Part shown: positions 27,131 through 40,370 of the stretch, piece by piece
Numbering within the stretch: position 1 is the first letter of the stretch
Layout of the letters: every line of letters starts with the position of its first letter
Origin: Phlebiopsis flavidoalba
Taxonomy: Eukaryota > Basidiomycota > Agaricomycetes > Polyporales > Phanerochaetaceae
Assembly: GCA_035772785.1 (NCBI GenBank)
Contig: JAOCPU010000040.1
Span: 248,001 to 312,000, forward strand
Length of the DNA stretch: 64,000 nt
Direction of reading: 5' to 3'
Translations under genes and position numbers: made by a program
The notes under the pieces: model-generated
What the model was told of the DNA's origin: nothing
The model's input: the letters and a program-made list of their open reading frames with translations, nothing else
The model's database searches: none

Positions 27131-29580
27131 CTTGTACATTGCGACCCATGTTTCTTCTCAGCATCAACTCGTTCCTCCAGCTGCAGTTCATGAAACGCAT
27201 ATCTTCGAGGCTGTAAGTCTGTCTATCCACTATTGCGAATAGCATGCGACTAAATCGTACATTCCGACAGATTGAACACTCGCTGAGAATTGGGCACGCA
27301 GATATGACAAGCATAACTTCGGCACTCACTTTACGGATTTGGCTCCCTAGTCTTCGGTGCACTGACACGCTGGATCCAGTAAGCTTCAACCATGAACCCT
27401 CATCGGAACTTCGGTTGACCCGCTCTTCGCTAGGGAACGCATAGCTTTGATACTCAGGACAACGCATAACAGCGTCTTCTGTCGAGACCATATCATTCAG
27501 CGGCACCTGAGCACCGACCTACTGTGTCATCATTCAGGTAGATGCTGCTATGATCTAGCCGCTGACATAACGCTGAATTATGTCCCAGAAGCAAGCATAC
27601 CCGGCGGCGACAACTTCCCCTCCATGATCAGCATGAGCCCTGGGTATGATCTTCGACGTGTTCGCGACCGTCATGTCTACAGCCGCGCAGGCCGTCGTGG
27701 TCCTCCAACTTCTACACAGCACGCAGTCGAAGAACCCTGGATACTCGGCTTGACGTGTCTTGCGCGGCCGTTGTTGACCGCAGCCGCGAATAACAAGGCA
27801 TATATGGCTCCAGTACGTCTGTCCGTGTGTCCAAAAACTGCATCTCTTCTTGAGCACCATTTTGACTTCAAAGTAGCGGACGCAGATGCGGCCTACTACG
27901 TGTGGAGCGACGTCATGTACCGACGGGGGCTGCTCACCTATGTACGTTAATATCGCCACGGCGGGAACTCATAAGCAGGAGATTATCAGCCGGTGGACTG
28001 TGCTAAGAGTTGGATACTGAAAAGGTGAGAAGCAATTCCCTGGACCCCCAAGCTAGTTATTCATCATTGCGGATGCAGAATATCGCTCAGCTCAGAAGCA
28101 AACCTCAGCAATTTCTCAGACAAGACTACCCCCAGACTCATTTTCCAAACACGCGCATGTCCACTCCCGCGCACTCCATCAGTCTCGTGCGCTCTCGGGC
28201 GACCTTCCCCTGGTGCGTATCTATTGCTCGTACTAGTAATAAAAGCGCCGTCAAACTCAACCTTGGGTAGAGCATTCTACATCATCACCGGCCTCATGAA
28301 CGGCCGCACCACCCGCCTCCCTCACCTTCCTAAGCCACACTCCAGCAGATGACCTCCAGCCTCCGCGAAGCCATCGAGATGCTGACGTGGTCGCACACAA
28401 GCATGGGCGAATGCGCAAACCTTCCTCGAGGGGCTCTACGCGCAGCCCGCCCCCAGGCAGAGCCATACGAGAAGATCTCGAGTACGAGCCTATACCCGTC
28501 CTCTGAGAAGCACGAAGGCGGGATGGGCATCGAATTCCAAAACGTCCTCTTACCGCTACCCCCGGCTCCGACCCCGCCCGCCCCGCGTCTCGTCCGTCTC
28601 CTTCGCCCTCAGTTTCCGCCCTCTCCGCGCTCGTCGTCATCGTCGGCGCGAACGGCAGCGGCAAGTCGTCGCTCGTCAAGCTCCTCGCGGGGCTCTACAC
28701 CCCCGCGTCCGGCGCGTCCTCCCTCCTCGACGGTGTGCGTCCCCTTAGAGCGCGCAGAACATCAGTCCTGCGGATCGGCGCGCGGCGACGGCGCTCACTC
28801 ACGCAGGAGCATACGCTCTTTTTCCGCTGTCGCTTGGGGAGAATATTGGATTGGGGGTACGGCGGCGCTGCGGGATGGGGAGAGGATTAGGGACGGCGGC
28901 GCGGTTGGGCGGTGCGCAGGGGTTTGTGGAGAGGAGGAAGGAGGGGTTTGAGGCGGTGCTTCAGCCGCTGAGGACGATGGAGTTGTGTCGGTATCAGCTG
29001 CCCAGTGGACCGCTGAGTGGGACGTTTCCGGAGGAAGTATAGAGGGCAGACGGATGTGTCAGGTCTGTGAGCCGTTCTCGACTGTGGTCATCCTCTGACG
29101 GTTTCGCAGGTGGAGAGAGAAAACAGCGACTAGCGCGGCGTGTGGTCCTTCATCCATCTCTACACAAAGCAATTGGCTGACACGGCCGAGACAGATCTCG
29201 CACGTTCATGCGCCTCATGTCCGACAAAGTTTAAGCTCGTCGTAGTGGACGAGCCCACCTCAGCAATGGACCCGACCGGCGAGTTCGAGCTCTTCAAGAC
29301 ACTAACGCAGTATGCGTGCCGGCAAGACAATGGTCTTTGTGACTCATCGCTTTTGGGCATCTCACGAAACATGCCGATCTTATTCTGTAAGTCCGCATTT
29401 TACCTCTTGCTCTGTCCCGTTCTGACGGAGTATACGCTCGTAGGTGCATGAAAGAGGGAGAGCTCGTAGAGTCTGGAAACACACAAGGCTCTGATGGAGC
29501 TCAACGGCGTGTACAGCGAACTATACGACGTACAAGCGCGTGCGTTTGCTGAAGACATCCCGACGATTGAGACGAAATAA
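27130..29580 (+). CDS. ABC transporter copy 3 (frame-disrupted)
   Basis: Same family as copies 1 and 2. Membrane-domain fragments are read at about 27170-27215 (HETHIFEA in one frame) and 27740-27800 (GLTCLARPLLTAA). The linker before the ATPase domain is at 28349-28430. Walker A (GANGSGKSS) is at 28645-28671, a signature-like GGERQRLA near 29112-29130, Walker B (KLVVVDEPTSAMD) at 29233-29271, and an H-loop region near 29340-29360. The last intron is 29387-29443, and the final exon (29444-29580) encodes CMKEGELVESG then ALMELNGVYSELYDVQARAF and stops at 29578-29580. Frameshifts occur in the linker, the ATPase domain and the final exon (one extra A after ESG). The final exon and its flank are repeated downstream. 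Confidence 0.75.
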
Positions 29581-30730
29581 AACACCTGGACACTTTGCTA
29601 CTGCGCGCGCGAATACCATACGAGTGGTCTTAGCCATATACCAGCTCAGGGTTCCGTCCACCCAGCCACGGTTGCAGTTCCTCAAGAGCTCTTAGAGTCG
29701 GGCATGCACAGGGCTCTGATGGAGCTCAACGGCGTATACAGCGAGCTGTACGATGTGCAAGCCTGTGCGTTTGCTGACGACATTCCAGCGAGCGCGATGA
29801 AATAACTCAATGGTCCACAACACACACGCTCTGCTACTGCGCGACTGTGTGGATGGTTAGCCATAGACGAGTTCAGGGTATCGTCTGCCAAACCTTTGCC
29901 GTTGTTACCACTTGTCCACAGTGGCAGTTCTTCAAGAACTCTTGGAGTCGGGGACACACAAAGCTCTGATGGAGCTCAACGGCGTGTACAGCGAGCTATA
30001 CGACGTACAAGCTCGTGCGTTTGCTGACGATGTCTCAACAAGTGAAGCGAAGTAAAGTGCTTATTCATATATACACTTCGCTACTAAGCACGCGGCGAAT
30101 ACTGCACGAGGAGACCTAGCCATAGGTGCGTTGTAGGTGTCGTCTACCAGACTTCTGCCATCGCTGCCATCACCACGGCGGTTAGCTCCTCAAGAGTTTG
30201 TAGGGTCGTGTACCTACAAAGCTCTTATGGATCTTAACGGCGTATACAGCGAACTGTACGACGTGCAAGCCGGTGCATTCTCTGACGATATTCTGACCAA
30301 TGAGATGAAATAAAACGCTTAAGTAGTCAATCCACGTACACTTTAATACTACGCGGCGAATACTTTACGAGTGGTATTGACCAAAGGCGATTGTAGGTAC
30401 CGTGTGCCGAACCTTCGCCACTGTTGCCGTTACCACTGGTCCACGGTGGCAGTTCCTCAAGAGCTCGCAGAGTGGGGGGACCCATAAGACTTTGATGAGA
30501 CTCAACGGCGTGTATAGTGAATCATACGACGTGCAAGCTCGTGCATTTGCTGCCGATATCCCAACAAATGAAGTGAGATTAAAAACGAAAATACTTATTC
30601 TTATACACACTTTGCTACTACACGGCGAATACTGTCAATGTGCGACTGGTCCCACAGACGAATGTAGTCTGCCGTCTACCAAACCCTTGGTATTGTTGCC
30701 ATCACCACGGAGGCAATCCTCATATCCGCA
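29444..30730 (+). repeat. Tandem array of the ABC copy 3 terminal exon
   Basis: The last coding exon of ABC copy 3 and its 3' flank occur in tandem. Exon-like blocks end at 29580, 29805, 30055, 30313 and about 30585, giving spacings of about 225, 250, 258 and 272 nt. Each block reads ALMELNGVYSELYDVQARAF or a close variant, then ADDIPT-like residues. Blocks 1-4 keep a stop at the same place; block 5 has lost it. The spacers share a TTTGCTACTACNCGGCGAATACT-like core and a segment resembling CGTCTACCAAACCTTTGCC. A sixth partial spacer unit lies at about 30600-30730 without an exon. Many differences between copies fall in third codon positions. Confidence 0.9.
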
Positions 30731-33700
30731 CACAAAAGCTTGGCTTCCACCAATTGTTTCACCCGCCTCGTGTCTTCCATCAGACCCACGACGGTCCCGC
30801 GAGCCCTCGGACGGGCGCAGGTTAGCGCCAGCGTGGTGGCGTTCCGACCCAGACGTCGTGGTCCAGCCCCGTGCCCAGTGACGCAAGTCCGTGGGACACT
30901 GCCCATTGGCCGAGTTGGATACAATACCGGAAACAGAGCGTGTGGGAAGGCGTCGTGCGTGCGTTGATCCCGTTTACTCGCAATTTGTCGTCAGAACGCA
31001 GCTTGGCCAATGGAAAGATGATCTGTCCGCGACGAAGCGTTGTCAGTGCACGTTACGCTCGTCAACCACCCTCGACAGTCAAATTCGGACTCTGGTGGAA
31101 GCACATACATGCCAATGTCGGCGCATTGCTCGATCCATCAGCGGTTTAATTTACTATTAGCACGTCAGCAGACAGCCCGCCACGTCACCCCCGTCCTCCG
31201 GTGACGAGCCTCCCTTCGGAGAAGCTCGTGGCTGGGAGGTGTGTGCGACGAAAAGCACGCATATAGCCAGCAGCACGGCTCGCACCCCCGCCGCGCGCCC
31301 GTCACCCGACGCCCACCGTGCAAATTCGCCCCTTGATCTTCGCGCGCACTCCACTCGTCCGTCCAGGCCTCGCATTTTCATCTTGCGATCGTGTTCGACA
31401 ACGCGAAGACCGCGAAGCGGGGAAACCCACGCGGCGCGGGGCAGACAGCGGCGGTGGGTCACTCGACGACGCGTCTGCGCCTCGGAGCGGCGCGCGGGAG
31501 CTCGCCCGATTGGGCACGTTTCCCCGCACACAAACGTTGTGGCGCCCCCGCGTGCCCCCCTCCGCCACACCCACCCCGCGCGCGCGCGCGCCCTGCCCGC
31601 GGGGATCACGCCTCGCAGTCAGCTGTGCGCGCAAGCACAACGCCTGCCGACCAGGTGCGCACGGAGGCGCTGCGTTGTTGTTTTGTGTAGGCGGGCGCCA
31701 CGGGGGGTTCTTCCGGGGCTGAGCCTGTCGGGAGCTGAGATGCAGAAGACGCGCGGTCGGCTCGGGGCACGAGAATCGTGTTGGCTCGGGTGCTGAGCGA
31801 TGGGGCGTGATGCAGCGCGTCCCGGCGCGCGAGCCGGCCTTGGCACACGCGGGGCGCGTCGGCGCGAGATGCGAGAGTCAGAGCAGGAGAGTGAGCAGCG
31901 GTGCTGTGGTGAGCAAGGCTTATAGCTGCGCCCCGCGCCCCAGCGCGCACCGTGGGAGCGCGCGCCGATGACGACGTGCTCGCGTGGAAGCGCGCGGCGG
32001 GCAGATTGGGTTGCGATTGCGGCGCAGGCACCGCCCGCTGCGCGATGTCCACACCCGGACAAGCCCACAGCGGGGTGCGCGTGATTATGCCAGGGGACCC
32101 GGAGGCGAGTGGTGCGAGCGTGGGCGTGTGGCAACGCATGGAAGCTGCGCGCCGTCAAGAACAAGGGCCCAGTCAGCCCCTGCTGTGGGGACATCACTTG
32201 TACGGCATCTCGTCAGATCCTCGGACGCGCCCGCGCGCTGATGGCGCGCGAGCCCTCGACGTCGTCCCCAGCTTCGCGCGGGATGCCGTGCGCGGGCGGA
32301 TGCATGCGCCCTCTGCGACTGATGCATCAGCCTCGGTGGGCAGCGCGAATGACAAACGCAGCAGAACAGGGATCCCTCGGAAGTCGGACGGGTTCGAGGT
32401 CCGCCACCCGTCAATGCGCTCCGCGGGGAATTGGACAGCACCCTGTCACCCCCAAGCTGGCGCGAGGTGAAATCTCTGCATCCCACCACTGCTGGCCGAG
32501 ATGGGACCGCTTAAAGTCGTCGTCGGGTCAGGTCGGTAAGCCCGACGGTCCTCCCATATTCGGTTGTGCTCGTTCCTGATGCGAAGAGCGCCGCCGACGT
32601 CCTTTAACCTGTCGGTGGCAGTGAATGCGGAGATCATGAGGCTTAATGAACGACTGCCAACTCACCGGTGACCACTCGCGAGCTTCTTATATGCGCACGG
32701 CTAGGGTCACGATGTACGTTTCTGCCGAGCTGCAGTGGTAGCGAAGCTGTTGGCTGCGACGTCCAGTGTTTGCATATCTGGACGATTTGAAGCCTGTTTC
32801 GGCCGAGGTTTGCCCTGCGAGGCTGCACAATCTGCAAAGACCGCCGTCAGCTCGACTCCACAATTGGGATCAAATGATATGCAAATCACTAGTTTTATTG
32901 GCTTGCTAGTGCAAAACGCTTGATAACGAAAATGGCATGATGAAACAGGCTCGCCACAGGAAAACACGCCAATTAATGCATGAAATAAGACGCACTCACC
33001 GACCGCAGCAAGCGCAGGACACACACAACCGTGCGCAGCGCGACACAACCCCGCCGTCACCGACCGACCGACCACCGCAAATCCCGCCCGATAACCAACC
33101 AGGCCAAAGCGAAACCGTCGACTCCACAGCAGGACAAAGCGCACCGACCCCTCGGCCCGCCACGCTTCATTATCGCGGCGCGTCCCTGGCCACCAGAACA
33201 GTGCGATAGCGCAGGGCTCTGTTCTGTGGAGCCTGCAGATCACGCCCGCCTGATGAGACATGCCTGCCCGATCGACGGGCAGCGCGCAGGGGCGTTTCAG
33301 GCGCATCAGGTGCTGTATACGGCGGAGTCGGGGTCGGGGTGTGCAGGCAGGCAGCGGGGGCAACGACGGATCAGAGCGCGCACGGCGGGGGTGCTCGTCT
33401 GGCCCGACGGGAGCGGGCGGCTCTCTGGCTCTGTAGTTCGACGTCCCTGGACAGCAGAAAGAAGTGTGCGCAGAAAAAAAGATAGAACGGCTGCACATCA
33501 GCTGTGTCGCCGAGACAAGCAGGAGGCGACCGAGGGGTTATTATGTGTGTGTGTTATTGGCCGCGTTTGATGGCGACGCATTACGAGAGCCCGCGGGAGG
33601 GGATTTTCATGCGCGCCTAGGGCCAGGACAGCTGGCCGCATCAATCATGACATGACGGGGCGGTGGGCCGGGGTGGCCTGGTCAGGTGCGACGTTCTGTG

Positions 33701-34960
33701 TTGTTTTTCCAGCAAGAAAAGGGGATGCGCCGGGGAAAAGGCAGAGGCAAAAGACGAGGAGCTGGAGATGAGATTGCGGGTGAAACTCGACGGCGGGCGG
33801 GCGAGCTCGATGCGGAATGGTGCGTGGTTCCAGCCAGTCGGCAGGAGGGGGATCGACGCTGCTACGGTGATAAGGCAACGGCAGGAAAAAAAAAAAGAGA
33901 GAGAGTCCGAGCGTGTTATTGGGCTCGCCGGGGGCTGTGTAGCGGTCGGCCCACCGCGCACGTCCGAGCCATTGTACTCCGTCAGATGCGGGAAAGAGGG
34001 GCGGCGGATGCGAGCAAAGGGCACCTCCTCTGCAGCATCTGACGAAGTCGTGATAGATGTGTTTGTCGTCCCGTCGCACTTTGTCGTTGTCGTCCTCGGC
34101 ATCAGAACGCGTTATCTCTGCCCGCGACCGGCTGACCGAATCCTGCTGACGCGCACCCAGATCGCCATCTCAGGGGCGGAGATCCCCTCGGTCCCAGGCG
34201 TCGTGTGCGCGCGCAAGGCAGCGCGTGCGACGACCGCGGGCCTGTCCATTCAGTTGCTGCACCCGCCGCGTCCGCGCGCACGGGGACACGCCGCCGCGCG
34301 GGAGGCGGGGGCGGCGCACGGCGGGGGGGCACGCAGCGCGGCGGGCGGGGCGGCGGGCGGTAGGGGCGGAACGTGTGGCGAGGTGACGGTGTGACGCGGT
34401 GTGACAGGTGCAGCGCTTTGGAGGCCCGATATGGGTGTCTGGCGGCGGGGAGTGCCGAGAGGCTATATGAGATTGGGTGATTTGAGGGCGTTGGCTGGAG
34501 TCGAGTGTTTCCCCTTCCCCCCGCAAGTTCATGGTCCAGAGTCTCTGACGGAGCGTCGTCCTCCTCCCCCTCCCCTTCTTGCATCCCTTCTCCTCCACTT
34601 AGCCCTGCCGACCCAAGGATAACGCCTGGTGTACGCTCTTTCCCGCTTTTTATCCCGACTGAACGAGCCCGCTCACCGCTGTCGTTATGCAGATCTCGCG
34701 ACCCTTGCCGGCACTCACCCATCCCGTCAAATCCCCCCAGTGCAAGCAAGCTACTACGACCTCTACACCCCCAACCACCCCCTACCTTCACCTGCAAAAC
34801 CCCCGCTGCCTCGACTGCGCCGTCCTGCTGAGAATCTTCTCTCGCGACGGTCCATCTTTGCATCACCCGCAGACACCCCTCACGCCTCCTCAGACCACCA
34901 CCACTCGCGACCTCTTGGCCTGTCGAACCCCGCTGAACCTCACGGATCGCGATTCGACTT
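30731..34960. other. GC-rich interval, no recognisable gene
   Basis: Long open frames appear on both strands at once, especially at 31150-32500 and 33640-34870, which is expected for GC-rich DNA. None has a domain or consistent intron borders. A run of A followed by GA repeats lies at about 33888-33905. A CT-rich tract at about 34540-35080 is probably the promoter and 5' leader of the bHLH gene that follows. Confidence 0.45.
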
Positions 34961-34963
34961 GAC

Positions 34964-36674
34964 TTGACTTGCTTCCGGACTGCTCTTTGTACACTCGACC
35001 AAAAGCACCCAGCCCCTCTTCGGTTCTATTGTCCTCCGCACACCGCCTTTCTAGACCGACCCCCCTCGATCTCTGCGCATATACTCCATGGCCATGACCC
35101 TCCCCATGGCTTCCCCCCCTCGGCCTCGCCTGCTCCCCAGTCCCCCTCGTCCGTCGACGGCTCAAACGGCCCGGCCACGCCCGTTTCCCCGTCCACCGTC
35201 CAGACGCTTGCTCTCTCCCGCCGCCCGTTTGACGCGACCCCCCCCGCCGCGAACGCGCCCGCCAACGCGGCTGCCCCGGCCGCCGCCCAGCCCAAGCGCA
35301 AGCCCTCCCGGCGCTGCCAACACCGCCGAGCGCTAGGGCCACCCACAACGCCGTCCCGAGCGCGCCCCGCCGCCGCGCGACCCTCAACGGCCGCTTCCTG
35401 GTGCGTATCTCACCGGCGCATGCCCCCACGTGAGCCGCTGACCCATCCTGAATGCTCTGCAGGACCTCGCCGCGCTCCTGCCCAACCTCTCGCAGATCCG
35501 CCGCCCGTCCAAGTCCCTCGATCGTCAACAGCTCGATCGCCCACATCCACGCCACCGTCGCCAACCTCCCGTCGCCACCCCTCCTCGCGGCCAGGGAACT
35601 CCGCATGCTCAAGCTCGAGAGCGACGCCGCTCCGCCGCGAGCTCAACGAATGGCGCGACCGCTCGGGCCTCCCGCGCGTCGAGGAGCCCCGTGCGCGGCG
35701 AGGGCTTCCAGATGATCATGTCCGGCGAGGTCGAGATCCTCTCCGTCGGCCCCATCGAGGAGGAGGACGGCGACGAGTACGGAAACGACGGCTACGGCGA
35801 CGACGAGTTTGGCGCCACCCAGCCCGTCGTCCCCGGCATGGCCGACGACGGCGAGGCCCTGCGCCGCCCCGGCGCCATGTCCCGCCCGAGCATGGACGGC
35901 CAGAACCCGTTTGCGCACGGCGCGCCCGCGCACGGGCACCCCGGCCTGCACCTCCAGACGATCCTCCCGCGCCCCGCGACCCGCGTCGAGCCCGATGATC
36001 GTGCAGTCGCCCACGAACGTCAACTTTGAGAACCCGGCCATGGCGAGCATGTACGACGCGCCGCACGTCCCGCAGTTTTACATGAACGGCGCCGGCGTCG
36101 TCGTGCCGCCACGGAGCCCGAGAGCAAGTGGGCCATGTACGGGCGGCCAGCAGCAGTTCACCCCGCCCGCGACCTCGCACGCATCGCGCAGCAGCCCTCG
36201 CAGCAGCAGCAGCAGTACCTGCTCAACATGCCGTCGCGCCAGGGGCCGCCCCGCCGCCGCCGATGTATCAGGGTCAGTCCGGTCACATGTATGGCAGCCC
36301 GATTGACAACGACGACGCATCCTCTGTTGGCAGCGCAGGCCAGTCGCCCGTACCCGGCGCGCACCCCCACCACGCGCGCCACCACAACATCGCGATGAAG
36401 AGAGAGAGGAGCGGCAGCATGGGCAAGCGTCGGCAGCAGCGGCTCCGCGCCCCGGGAGCTACGAGATGCCCAGCGTCCTCGGCGTCCGCCGCCCGGCCTC
36501 GGTTGTGCGCGCGCTCCGCATGGGCCCCGCGGCGCCCGGCTGGGACGAGGGCATGGGCATGGGCCCCATGGGCCCCATGGGCGCCCTCGGCGGAATGGGC
36601 ATGGGCGGGCGCGCGGCGCGCAGGCGGCGATGAGCGTGGGCGGTGGCAACGCGTACGGCGCGATGATGCTCTAG
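34964..36674 (+). CDS. bHLH transcription factor (frame-disrupted)
   Basis: Basic helix-loop-helix DNA-binding protein, expected to act in the nucleus as a dimer at E-box-like sites; its targets are unknown. A Ser/Pro-rich N-terminus (PPSASPAPQSPSSVDGS) and a basic patch (PKRKPSRR) precede the basic region (RATHNAV near 35340). Helix 1 runs across an intron (35401-35462) into DLAALLPNLSQIRRPSKS, and then helix 2 reads IVNSSIAHIHA. A leucine/arginine-rich extension (ARELRMLKLESDA, then RRELNEWRDRSGLPRVEEP) looks like a coiled coil. An acidic segment follows, and the C-terminus is rich in Met, Gly and Pro, ending in AYGAMML with the stop at 36672-36674. The basic region, loop and extension lie in different frames with no room for introns, which suggests indels. 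The start is uncertain. Confidence 0.75.
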
Positions 36675-39600
36675 GTCGCCGCGCGCGCGCGCGCGCGCCA
36701 CCTCCCCCCTCTGTTTGCGTGGACTGCTTATTCGCCTACTTATTAGTTTGTTGCCCGTTCTGGATTCTCGCCCTCTCTCGGTCCTTTGTTGTTGTTGTTG
36801 CTGCCCTGCTGCTCTATCTATGCCTCCTACGTTACAGCGCCCTATCGTGTACTACCTCCCTGCTCCTGCCAATCCCATTCGTTGGCCCCCACCTACCCCT
36901 CGGCGTTTTCTCGTAGACTCCCCACCACCCTCCGCTCCTGTCCGCCTTCGTCTGTACTGGTACCGATGATGTATACCTCGCTCTCACCCACCCTCGTTAC
37001 CTCTCGCACCCCGCACACACCCCAGTACTTACAACCCGCCGTAGGCGGGCCCCCGCCTGTATTAATCCGACACACCCCGTCGCTCGTTTACACCCGCACG
37101 CGCACGCACCCCTACATACTGTGTCTCCTGTATACATCGTTGAATCCCTGTTGCTACCACAAAAATTTTATTTGTTGATATATAGCGATATGACACCGGG
37201 CCTTGCTCGCTTTGCGTGCGCGCTGACGACCGTTGGGCTCATCCCCCTCGGGCCGACGAGCAGCGTGAGCCCGAGGCCGCCGGCCGTCGCGGGCACCCGC
37301 TAGCCTCGATCGCCAGCGTCGGTGGGGCGTCGCAGGAACGAGGCGAGTCAGCAGAGGCAGGCAAAGGGATCATGCAGCGCGCGAGGCACGCACGCACCAA
37401 CGATCGGCGGCGAAGCGCGGGTCGTCGCGGAAAGGCCTGTTTGTGGTTGTGGGGTCCCCCCGCACTACAGAACGCACGCCCCTTGCTCACGCCGTCGACG
37501 TCGACGGCCATGTCCCGCGCCCCGCGCGCCGTGATTGTGCAATGAAACGTGCGACGTGTGCGGCGGCCATCGATGGAAATGCTGCCCTGCCAGCGGACGG
37601 AAGTGGGCCATCGCAATCCACCGCCACCTCGAGAAACAAACCCAGGGTGGAGGTGTTTCAGCGACACGCATTGTAGGGCTTAGGGCTTCTTCGATTCTCT
37701 AGTGCATAGGACTTTGTTGTGTGTCCCAAAGTCCCACTTGCACGCCGCTCGCCGTGGAGGCTGTGAGTCGTTGTTCACGAGAATCGCCCCGACCATGTTG
37801 CGCTGACATAACCTTAACCGCATTACTTTTGCTCTCTTTAGCTAGTAGACACCCTCAGGCCAATCTTTTGCAGTGATAGCGTTTAACGTTGGCCGTTCGC
37901 GTTCCCACTCTCCCGCACATGCACGACCCCGGCGAACAGCAGCCCCGCCGCGACACACAACAGCAGCATGGCAACGCGGCCATCTTCAAACTTCAAGGGT
38001 GTGCGCCACACGCCCTGAGCAGCCTCCTCGTCGCGCTTCAGCTGCAGATGGGCAGACGAGAACACAAACCCGGTCCACGGACGTCGCGCACGCAGGATCT
38101 GCCTCCGCCCATCCGTCCGCCCGTTGCTACAGGCCGCTACGCTAAAATCCCCCCCGTGCCCGACGCCCCCAAGCCCATCGTGGTTAGGCCGGACGCCACC
38201 CACATGCACACCGCCGTCGGGCGACCACCGTCGTCCTAGCATCATCGACATGGCGCGTTGTCGACATCCCCCACGGCTCCGGAGCACCCTGTTAACCGCG
38301 ACCAATCACATGCCAACGCCCCCTCGCCCCTTTGAGCCCTCCCAGCTTCCCCGCCCCGGCCGCGGCTCGCGAGCCCGCCGCCGTATAGTGCCATCAGCGA
38401 TGCCATATATCGCGGAGCCCGCGCCCCGCGCGCCGGCGTGGTCTGCGCGGGCTTCTCGACGGCCGTGCGATCACCACGACGCGTCCGAGGCGAGATAAGC
38501 AGGGCGCGTCGAGGGCCCGTCCACATGCGCGCGGGACCGTGCTGCTGGCACGCACGCCTTCTCCAGAACCGAGCGAGCCTGCTCGTCATCGTTTCTCCAC
38601 AGGCATCGCGCGTGGGCGTAGCCCTGAGTGTGGTGCTGCGAATGCGCGTCGGGCGGCCTGGCGCACGTCCGACTGGCTCGCGATGGGGGCTGATTGCTTG
38701 ACGTGCTGCTGTGTCCCAGTGCTAACGTGACTGTGTCCTTGGCTAGATAATCCAGGCCTGGACGCACACAAGGTGAGGCGTTACTTCAATAACTTTATTC
38801 GTGTCTCACACATGCCCGAAGGTTCAAATCCCTGTGCTTAAAAGCAATGTTGGCACAATGAAGCGGCCTACCCGGAGCTAGAACCCATCCCAACGGACGT
38901 CTCCACGCCTGCGTGTGAGCCGCTGCGGGTAAGTGCAATAAATCAAAAGATATTGACCACGGATTTCGTTCACAGAGGTCTCTCAACATGTGTGCACTCT
39001 ATACAGCCTTTGGTCATCCGCACGCTTCTCACCGCCGGCTTTGAACCTCGACACGAGTACGTCCATTCTTTGCTCGGAACATGGAGATCCTAACACTTTC
39101 TACGCGTGCTCGAAGCTGTACCAAAGTTCCAAGGCGAGGGCTCAATAATTGCTCAATGCACTTCTGCGCCGCCACCGTCACGCTAGCTCAGCAATCCACG
39201 GCCACAGGATCCCTATAAACATCGATCTATCGCTCCAGACCGTACACCTTTGAACGAGAACCGCCGCGCGGCCAACTGGGAGCTCCCGCGCCGTGCATCT
39301 CGCCCGCATGCTCCTCGAACTGCGGTCCACCATCCAACGTGCCCAGAACCAGCCCCAAACACGGACCCGTTCGTGGCGTTGGCGTATTTGCGCAAGTACT
39401 CAACTTCTTACTGCGGTAACGGATAGATTGACGTCTCCCGCAGCGCGCCCTCGGCTGACGCCGCCGTCAACGACGTCCAACCTTGCGTTTGCCCAATTTC
39501 ACAAGTCCTCGCCCGTGATTCTGTCATCGCGTTGGCCCGCCCCGCCTTCAAAATCAAAACAACTCTAATTTGTCCGCCGCGTGCGTCGGTACTTGTACTG

Positions 39601-40370
39601 CGGACGCGACAACGACGTCCGCTTGATGGTCGCCAGTCTAATTTCTGCCCATGGACAACAGCGGCTTACACGTCTCAACGATATTACCCCCGTCGTTCTC
39701 GGGATGTCTAAATCAGTCTCATCGACGGGCTCGAGCGGTGGCCGGAACGCCGAGAACGCGACGTCCGCTGGATCCGTTCGACGCTGGGCCGTCCGAGGGC
39801 GATAGGGAGGACTCTCGACGGCAGGGTAAGAAAGAATCTGCTATCGTGAGCATTTTGTGCACTGCCATAGAGCCATGTATTCGGTAGCAGTCCAATCAAT
39901 CGGTATTCACGTCTTTGAGTTGCGCAAATCGCAGTGACATCCGCGAATGACCCACGAAACGCGGCGGTCAATGCATTTTCTGTCTGCCACGGTCTTCCGC
40001 GTCTGGCATCTAACAGCAACGGTGAATTAATGAATCATTTCGGTCGTTGTACGACGTCACGTCGACCGTGCGCGAGTGATCGTCGCAGTTGAGCTGTCTT
40101 GTGTAGAGATGCTGTCTTGCTCTATAGCACAGGGAAAGGACCCTGTCCGATTCGCGTTGACGATTTGACAATGAGACGGAGATTTTGCGGTGTGCACGCG
40201 CATACATTCGGTCGAAAGTGGATTGAGTATTAAGATAATCATGAATACGGCTTGTCCTTGACATATGACGCGCGATGGATTGTGTCTAATCGACCGTCAA
40301 GAGGTGAGAAGGTAAAAAACGCATAGCCAGAGGTGATAGAGTACGCACCACAAATAAATCCCACAAGATC
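36675..40370. other. Intergenic, no supported gene
   Basis: A (GC)n microsatellite at about 36681-36698 and a CT-rich stretch follow the bHLH stop and are probably its 3' UTR. From 37200 to 40370 I see only short frames on both strands without domain signal. Confidence 0.45.

Noticed and set aside
30731..34900. Many long open frames on both strands
   Set aside because: They mirror each other in GC-rich DNA, lack domains and consistent splice sites, and have the biased Arg/Ala/Pro composition expected by chance.
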